Shown: piece by piece, positions 58,867 through 64,000 of the stretch
Position numbering within the stretch: the stretch's first letter is position 1
Layout: every line of letters begins with the position of its first letter
Origin: Burkholderiaceae bacterium
Lineage (GTDB): Bacteria; Pseudomonadota; Gammaproteobacteria; Burkholderiales; Burkholderiaceae_D
DNA length: 64,000 nucleotides
Assembly (NCBI GenBank): GCA_031291325.1
Contig: JARLJG010000001.1
Location: forward strand, 62,001-126,000
Direction of reading: 5' to 3'
The notes under the pieces: model-generated
What the model was told of the DNA's origin: nothing
The model's database searches: none
The model's input: the letters and a program-made list of their open reading frames with translations, nothing else
Program-made: the position numbers and the translations under genes

Positions 58867-59202
58867 CTACACCACTGCGATCATGTGGTCCTGCGTCAGG
58901 GTCTTCCACGGCAGACCCGTGACTAGCGCGCAAAGTTGGTCTTCATTGAGCGCGACCGTAATGGCAGTAGAACCGTCGGCCCAGACGAAACGCCCTTTGT
59001 TGAGGCGGCGTGCTGCCAGCCAGATGCCGAACCCATCGTAGACCAGTACCTTTAATCGTGTCGCCCTCTTGTTGGCAAACAGATAGGCATGATGCGGGCG
59101 CGCCGCACCGAACACCTTGATCACCCGCGCCAAGGCAGTGTCAGTGCCGGCACGCATATCCAGCGGCTCGGTCGCCAGCCAAATCGCATCGATCCGGATC
59201 AC
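58867..59202 (-). CDS. tnpB: IS66 accessory protein TnpB
   Basis: A 111-residue IS66 Orf2 protein with PLDMRAGTDTALARVIKVFG and HHAYLFANKRATRLKVLVYDG. The GTG at 59202 overlaps the tnpA stop (GTGA) and gives the family N-terminus MIRIDAIWLA. The frame opens seven codons earlier. Confidence 0.92.
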   Translation of the reverse strand: MIRIDAIWLATEPLDMRAGTDTALARVIKVFGAARPHHAYLFANKRATRLKVLVYDGFGIWLAARRLNKGRFVWADGSTAITVALNEDQLCALVTGLPWKTLTQDHMIAVV

Positions 59203-59567
59203 CGCAACCAGCCATGCAGCCAACCTGCACAGTCGGCCGCGGCAGCGTGCGGCCAGCGAATCGTGATCGTTGCGCCGCCGCGTATGATTTCGATGACGAT
59301 ATCCGGTATCGCGGCCGTTTCATGCGGCCCGGCCAGTTGAAGCGGAACGAATTCCGCCCTTGGGACAGTTGATGCCCTCTCTTGCCCCGCCACAGCCCTC
59401 TTATGACCGGCTACCCAAGTTCGAAGCATATTGGCATTCAAGCGATAGTGCAGTGCAATTGCCGCGATCGACACACCCGGCTGTAAGCATGCCTTGATCG
59501 CTTCGGCCTTGAATTCGTCGCTGTGCCTCCTATGCCGCCTCGGCGCCACTGGATTGTTCTCATCCAT
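59199..59567 (-). CDS. tnpA: IS66 accessory protein TnpA
   Basis: A 122-residue HTH protein (RRHSDEFKAEAIKACLQPGVSIAAIALHYRLNANMLRTW) of the IS3/IS66 Orf1 type. The ATG at 59567 (MDENNP) is chosen; in-frame starts at 59576 and 59603 are possible. Confidence 0.88.
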   Translation of the reverse strand: MDENNPVAPRRHRRHSDEFKAEAIKACLQPGVSIAAIALHYRLNANMLRTWVAGHKRAVAGQERASTVPRAEFVPLQLAGPHETAAIPDIVIEIIRGGATITIRWPHAAAADCAGWLHGWLR

Positions 59568-59664
59568 TGTGTACATGTGTCCATTAAAATTCTTGATGGA
59601 CACAATGCTCGCCGATTTCAGCCTGTCGATTCAAGACGGGATGGCCGGGCGATTACGAAAGTGT

Positions 59665-59710
59665 TACCCATGTCTAGGCACACCTGTTACCTATGTCTCC
59701 GGTCCATACA
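59665..59710. mobile_element. Right-end remnant of an IS481-family element
   Basis: Two related units, TTACCCATGTCTAGG and TTACCTATGTCTCCGG, are typical of IS481-type ends. Joined to 57236 across the IS66 insertion they restore a sequence that leads directly into the truncated transposase gene at 57214. Confidence 0.65.
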
Positions 59711-59730
59711 CCTTTCCCCGGCAAAGGGGA

Positions 59731-59750
59731 AGGCGCGTAAGCGCCTGATT
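59731..59750 (+). terminator. Possible terminator between the island and lptD
   Basis: A 6-bp stem AGGCGC/GCGCCT with a GTAA loop followed by GATTTT. It follows a CCCC/GGGG hairpin, similar to the intergenic repeats elsewhere. Confidence 0.4.
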
Positions 59751-59819
59751 TTGCGTTAATTTTGATGCGATAGCTCTAACTCTTTACAAGCGAAACGAGG
59801 CGCGTCGCACGAGTTCCCC

Positions 59820-59825
59820 TATAAT
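59820..59825 (+). promoter_or_regulatory. -10 box upstream of lptD
   Basis: A consensus TATAAT lies 66 bases before the lptD start. No matching -35 is seen at the right spacing, so an activator or another sigma factor may be needed. Confidence 0.4.
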
Positions 59826-59890
59826 GACGGATTCAATTTAAAAAAATCGCCTGATATGGTGTTCATTATGGTGCTTGGCTCGCGCATTTC

Positions 59891-62188
59891 ATGACTTGGT
59901 CCCCGGCTTTTTCCCATTTGCCGCGCATGCTGCCCCTGGCTGCTGCGGTCGTTGCGGCGTTGTCGGCGCCTACGGCGGCCTACGCGCAGGTGACGACCGG
60001 CTGGCCGGTCACTTACGGCGTGCCGGATATTTCCATCGTCACCGGAACGCCGGGGGTTGCGCCGCAATTTTCCGTGCCGCCCGCCAACAACAAGTCCAAA
60101 TCGGAAAAAAATTGCCCGCAGACGGCAGAAGCAGAAACCATGACGGGTAGCCCGGACCGGGTGATGTATCTTTACAACGATGTCGAAGTGACACAATGTA
60201 ATACCGCCGTGGTTGCCGACAAGGCAACTTATCACGTCGTCGAAGATGAAATCGACGCTTTCGGTCAAGTGCGGATGACGCGCTATGGCGACTTGTTTAC
60301 CGGCGACCAATTGAAGCTGCGGATGGATACCGGCCTCGGCTATATGCTGGACGCGGATTATCATCTGGTCGGCAATAACGCGCAAGGACAGGCGCCGCGC
60401 ATCGACTTCGAGACCGAAGACCGGGCAAAGGTGATTGGCGGCACCTATAGCACTTGCGAAGGCGCCGACCCGGATTGGTATTTGAAGTCGGCGACGATGG
60501 ATATCGATCGCAGCGTCGATACCGGCACCGGGCACGATGCCGTGCTGTATTTCGAGGGCTTGCCGATATTGTATGCGCCGATGATGCCGTTTCCCTTGTC
60601 CGACGCCCGCAAATCGGGGTTTCTGGCGCCCAGCGAGGGCAACTCGAATCGCGGCGGCTTGCAATTGGAAGCACCGTATTATTTCAATATCGCGCCGAAC
60701 CGCGATTTGACCGTATTCCCGACCTGGATCGAGCAGCGCGGTTTGCAACTGGGTGCGGATGCCCGCTATCTCGGGCAGAGTTACTATGGCGAAACCAAGT
60801 TGGAGGTTTTGCCGCACGATAACCTTACCAACAGCGACCGTTGGGCGATCAGTTCGGTGCATAACGAAATTCTCGCGCCGGGCTGGAATTTGAGCTGGAA
60901 CGTCAATGCCGCTTCCGACGCCGATTATCCGAACGATTTTACGCGCTCCATCACGAACGCATCGCAGCGTCTGCTGGGGCGCAGCATATCGCTTTCCTAT
61001 TCCGAGCCGTTTTGGTCGGTGCAACTCAATGCGACCGGCTACCAGGTATTGCAAGATCCGCTGGCGCCGATTACGCCGCAATATGACCGCTTGCCGCAAT
61101 TTCTGGCGCATGCCGGGCGGCAAGACTTCAATGGTTTCGATTGGTCGCTGGACCTGGAAGCGGTGCGCTTTTGGGAGACCGACGTGGTCGAAGGCAATCG
61201 CTACACGTTGACGCCGCGTCTGTCGTATCCGATCATCTTGCCGTCGGGTTTCATCACGCCGAAAATTTCGCTCAATTTGACGCAATACGAATTGCAAGGC
61301 CAGGGCGTTGGCGTGCCGTCCCAGATCACCCGCGAAGTGCCGACCTTTTCCCTCGACAGCGGCTTGATTTTCGAGCGCGACATGAGCTTCCTGGGACAAG
61401 CGCTCACGCAGACGCTGGAACCGAGAATATTCTATCTGCGCACCCCATATCGCGACCAAAACCTGATACCGAGTTTCGATAGCGCCGAGGCGAACCTCAG
61501 TTATTCGCAATTGTTCGCCGAAAATCGTTTTGTCGGCGGCGACCGTATCGGCGACGCCAATCAATTGACGACGGCGGTGACAACCCGTTTTCTGCAAGCC
61601 AACGGCGAGGAAGTTGCGCGTTTTGCGGTGGGTCAGCGCTTCTCGTTCGCGCCGGAACGCGTCACGCTGCCGACCGATTTGCCGGGCTCGAACAGCAATT
61701 CCGATTTATTGGTTTCGGCGGCCGGCAAATATGCCCATGTGCTGACCACCAGCGTGGACCTGGATTATTCCGAAAGTTCGCACGGCTTGAGTCAAGCCGA
61801 TATCGGCGTGCGCTACCAGCCGGAAGCCAAGAAGCTGATCAATTTCCAGTATATTCGCGATATACCGAATGGCGTCCAGCAATACATCGCCTCCGGCCAA
61901 TGGCCGATCTTCCAGCGCTGGTATGGGGTGGGCCAGTTCGATTATTCGATTCCGACCCATAGCGTGGTTCAGGCCCTGGTAGGTGTCGAGTACAAGGCCG
62001 ATTGCTGGGTCTTGCGTTTCGGCGGGCAGCATACGCAAACGGCCACCGCCGTCACGAACACGTCGACTTTTATTCAACTTGAATTCAACGGATTGGGCAG
62101 CCTGGGGCAAAATGCAGTCGAGGAGATGCGCCTCAATGTGCCGGGTTACCAGGCGATCAATCAAGCTCCCAAACCGGTCAATTATTAA
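59891..62188 (+). CDS. lptD: LPS assembly outer-membrane protein LptD
   Basis: The 765-residue outer-membrane barrel that inserts lipopolysaccharide with LptE. Signal peptide ends near AYAQ. The N-terminal beta-jellyroll (about residues 70-220) and the 26-strand barrel follow; AADKATYHVVEDEIDAFGQVRMTRYGDLFTG is the jellyroll signature. It starts the conserved lptD-surA-pdxA group. Confidence 0.96.
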   Translation: MTWSPAFSHLPRMLPLAAAVVAALSAPTAAYAQVTTGWPVTYGVPDISIVTGTPGVAPQFSVPPANNKSKSEKNCPQTAEAETMTGSPDRVMYLYNDVEVTQCNTAVVADKATYHVVEDEIDAFGQVRMTRYGDLFTGDQLKLRMDTGLGYMLDADYHLVGNNAQGQAPRIDFETEDRAKVIGGTYSTCEGADPDWYLKSATMDIDRSVDTGTGHDAVLYFEGLPILYAPMMPFPLSDARKSGFLAPSEGNSNRGGLQLEAPYYFNIAPNRDLTVFPTWIEQRGLQLGADARYLGQSYYGETKLEVLPHDNLTNSDRWAISSVHNEILAPGWNLSWNVNAASDADYPNDFTRSITNASQRLLGRSISLSYSEPFWSVQLNATGYQVLQDPLAPITPQYDRLPQFLAHAGRQDFNGFDWSLDLEAVRFWETDVVEGNRYTLTPRLSYPIILPSGFITPKISLNLTQYELQGQGVGVPSQITREVPTFSLDSGLIFERDMSFLGQALTQTLEPRIFYLRTPYRDQNLIPSFDSAEANLSYSQLFAENRFVGGDRIGDANQLTTAVTTRFLQANGEEVARFAVGQRFSFAPERVTLPTDLPGSNSNSDLLVSAAGKYAHVLTTSVDLDYSESSHGLSQADIGVRYQPEAKKLINFQYIRDIPNGVQQYIASGQWPIFQRWYGVGQFDYSIPTHSVVQALVGVEYKADCWVLRFGGQHTQTATAVTNTSTFIQLEFNGLGSLGQNAVEEMRLNVPGYQAINQAPKPVNY

Positions 62189-62206
62189 TTACGGCAACCT
62201 TCATTT

Positions 62207-63661
62207 ATGAACACTTTTGATACAAAGCAAATCGGCACGACTATGATCACAAATTCCAGGCTGAAGGTTGTCTTGCTGTGCGCGGCGCTGTGCGTTGAAC
62301 AGGGCGCATCGGCGCAGACCGCGCCGACCACGTTGCAGCCGGTGGCGCCTGCCGCCAATTCTGCGCCCGCTGCCAGCACTGCGAGCAAGCCCGCCAAGCA
62401 ACGCGTGCAGACTGAACTGGCCGATTCGATCGTCGTGGTCGTCAACGAAGACGTGATTACCCGCAACGAATTGAACGAACGCATGAAGTTCATCGAGAAT
62501 AATCTGAAGACCCAAGGCGTTGCCGCACCGCCCCAGGCAGAGTTGAGGAAACAGGTATTGGAGCGCATGATTATCGACCGCGCCCAGTTGCAGCTGGCGA
62601 AGGAAGATGGCGTGCGGATCGACGATTTGATGCTCGATCGTTATATCGCCCGCATCGCCGAAGCCAATAAACTGAGCGTGCAGCAGTTCCGCGATCAAGT
62701 GGAGCACGACGGCACGCCATACGGCAAATTCCGCGAACAGATACGCGACGAAGTGACGATGCAGCGGGTGCGCGAGCACGAAGTCGAAAACAAGCTGCAG
62801 ATCACCGAATCCGAAGTGGATAACTTCCTGGCGGCGCAAAACGGCGCAACGGCCGGACAGCAAGAGCTTGATCTGGCGCAAATCCTGGTGGGAATCCCGG
62901 AAAATGCCAGCGCCGAACAAATCGCATCGCGCCGTGCGAAAGCGGAAGACATATTGCGGCAATTGAAGGCGGGCGCCGATTTCAGCAAGCTCGCGGTCAC
63001 CTATTCGGACTCCAGCGACAACCTCAAGGGCGGCGATCTGGGATGGCGCAACCAGGATCGCCTGCCGCAACTGTTCCTCGATGCGGTCGGCACGCTGCAG
63101 CCCGGTGAAGTATCGGGCATCGTCAAGAGCGCCAACGGTTTTCACATCATCAAACTGGTCGGCAAGCGCGCTGCCAGCGTCTTGCGCGGCGGGCAGGCGG
63201 CGGCTGCATCGACGGTGCAGCAGACCCATGTGCGGCATATCCTGATCAAGGTCAATCAGGTGGTCACCGCTGCCGAAGCGCGGCGCAAGCTGCTGGAATT
63301 GAAGGACCGCTTGAACAACAATGCCGCGACCTTCGAGGACCTGGCAAAACTGTATTCGAACGACGTGACAGCCTCGAAGGGCGGCGACATGGGCTGGATC
63401 TATCCAGGCGATACCGCGCCCGAGTTCGAGCAGGCGATGAATGCGTTGCCGCCGGGCGGCGTCTCCGATCCGGTGCAGACCCAGTACGGCTATCACTTGA
63501 TTCAAGTGGTCGAGCGCAAGAGCGACGACGTCTCCAAAGAGCGGCAACGCCTGCTCGCGCGGCAAGCCATTCGCGAGCGCAAATTGGAGGAAGCCACGCA
63601 GGACTGGCTGCGCACCTTGCGCGACCGCGCCTATGTCGAATTCCGCCAGGACGATCGGTGA
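62207..63661 (+). CDS. surA: Periplasmic peptidyl-prolyl isomerase SurA
   Basis: A 484-residue chaperone for outer-membrane proteins such as LptD. Signal peptide, then the SurA N-domain ([21 protein letters not shown]), two parvulin domains (about 220-320 and 330-430) and a short C-terminal helix ([23 protein letters not shown]). The ATG at 62207 is used; one at 62243 gives a tighter signal peptide and may be the true start. Follows lptD by 18 bases. Confidence 0.96.
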   Translation: MNTFDTKQIGTTMITNSRLKVVLLCAALCVEQGASAQTAPTTLQPVAPAANSAPAASTASKPAKQRVQTELADSIVVVVNEDVITRNELNERMKFIENNLKTQGVAAPPQAELRKQVLERMIIDRAQLQLAKEDGVRIDDLMLDRYIARIAEANKLSVQQFRDQVEHDGTPYGKFREQIRDEVTMQRVREHEVENKLQITESEVDNFLAAQNGATAGQQELDLAQILVGIPENASAEQIASRRAKAEDILRQLKAGADFSKLAVTYSDSSDNLKGGDLGWRNQDRLPQLFLDAVGTLQPGEVSGIVKSANGFHIIKLVGKRAASVLRGGQAAAASTVQQTHVRHILIKVNQVVTAAEARRKLLELKDRLNNNAATFEDLAKLYSNDVTASKGGDMGWIYPGDTAPEFEQAMNALPPGGVSDPVQTQYGYHLIQVVERKSDDVSKERQRLLARQAIRERKLEEATQDWLRTLRDRAYVEFRQDDR

Positions 63662-63695
63662 TGCGTGCACTGTGTCAACGGTGGCGCAAGCAAGC

Positions 63696-64000
63696 ATGAA
63701 GCAGCGTCCGCGCATCGCCATCACCTGCGGTGAACCGGCCGGCATCGGGCCGGAAATTTCGATCCGCGCCGCGTGGCAATTGCGTTCCAGCATCGATGCG
63801 ATATTGATTGGCGATGCGGCATTTTTGGCAATGACGGCAGCCGCAATCGACCCCGCGATCCAACTGGTCGCGGTGTCGCTGCAGGCGGTGCGCTATAGCG
63901 GTTTGCCGAGCTTCGGCGCCGAGCGCGTCGCCGTCATCGATTGCCCGTTGGAAGCGCCGGTCGTGCCGGGACAATTGAACAGCGAAAACGGACGCAGCGT
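63696..64000 (+). CDS. pdxA: 4-hydroxythreonine-4-phosphate dehydrogenase (3' end outside window)
   Basis: The first 101 residues of PdxA, which acts in pyridoxal phosphate synthesis. The start [21 protein letters not shown] is the family N-terminus. The frame is open to the edge of the window. The ATG at 63661 is not used because it stops after 12 codons. Confidence 0.95.
   Translation, partial: MKQRPRIAITCGEPAGIGPEISIRAAWQLRSSIDAILIGDAAFLAMTAAAIDPAIQLVAVSLQAVRYSGLPSFGAERVAVIDCPLEAPVVPGQLNSENGRS

Larger units (their letters stand above)
57237..59656 (-). mobile_element. IS66-family insertion sequence
   Basis: A complete 2,420-base IS66 element with three genes (tnpA, tnpB, tnpC). The terminal inverted repeats match at 16 of 20 bases: 57237-57256 begins GTAAGCGCCCGG and the complement of 59637-59656 begins GTAATCGCCCGG. 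An exact 8-base target duplication GAAAGTGT flanks it (57229-57236 and 59657-59664). It inserted between the transposase start and the right end of an older IS481 copy. Confidence 0.95.

Noticed and set aside
59819-61597. Long open frame on the minus strand opposite lptD
   Set aside because: Translation is Arg/Gln-rich without domain; lptD is clearly the real gene.
62201-63793. 530-codon open frame opposite surA and the pdxA start
   Set aside because: Shadow of surA; reads across the surA-pdxA junction and has no domain.

Overview
The window is a 64 kb stretch of a betaproteobacterial chromosome. Gene content and order point to Burkholderiales, probably Oxalobacteraceae (Herminiimonas/Collimonas/Janthinobacterium-like): recG-oxyR-ubiA, queA-tgt-yajC-secD-secF, yggS-proC, pilT/pilU, and an amgK-murU block facing lptD-surA-pdxA. 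This placement is inferred from family knowledge; no 16S or tRNA gene is visible.

Layout. 1-4.3 kb: end of a Ctp-type protease, a MoeB/ThiF-family adenylyltransferase and an M16 zinc protease. 4.6-6.6 kb: a compact RiPP operon of the bufferin type (Cys-rich secreted precursor, MNIO/DUF692 enzyme, DUF2063 partner) with a possible ECF-sigma promoter. 6.6-7.6 kb: a ribbon-helix-helix protein and a DJ-1/PfpI protein. 8.0-19.3 kb: a complete type II secretion operon, order G-H-I-J-K-L-M-N-D-E-F-C, in which gspI carries an in-frame amber codon exactly at the conserved Glu5 of the pseudopilin. 19.3-22.1 kb: gpx-like peroxidase, pilU and pilT. 22.2-25.1 kb: yggS, proC and an HTH/AbiEii-type toxin-antitoxin pair with a palindrome over its -10 box. 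25.1-29.3 kb: ubiA, oxyR, recG (recG has a perfect LexA box just upstream). 29.5-35.3 kb: queA, tgt, yajC, secD, secF. 35.6-39.7 kb: a periplasmic solute-binding protein divergent from a GAF-PAS-GGDEF-EAL membrane protein. 39.9-43.3 kb: yceI, cytochrome b561, purB and a GST. 43.6-49.8 kb: a glutamate-synthase-like FMN protein, then the amgK-murU-ubiquinone hydroxylase-Nudix-mnmA operon.

49.8-59.8 kb is an accessory island lying between amgK and lptD, which are usually neighbours. It holds an HTH-Sel1 protein, two tandem type IV pilin genes arising from a ~0.9 kb duplication (each with a sigma-54 -24/-12 element), one broken and one intact TfpZ-like pilin accessory gene, a 1,234-residue membrane protein that joins a PAP2-type domain to a spermidine-synthase-like module, and an intact IS66 element nested in an IS481 remnant. 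59.9-64 kb: lptD, surA and the start of pdxA.

Functionally the window is rich in envelope machinery: type II secretion, type IV pilus motors and pilins, Sec accessory proteins, LPS transport and outer-membrane chaperoning. The most unusual items are the bufferin operon, the amber codon in gspI, the SOS box at recG, and the pilin island with its fused PAP2/aminopropyltransferase-like protein.
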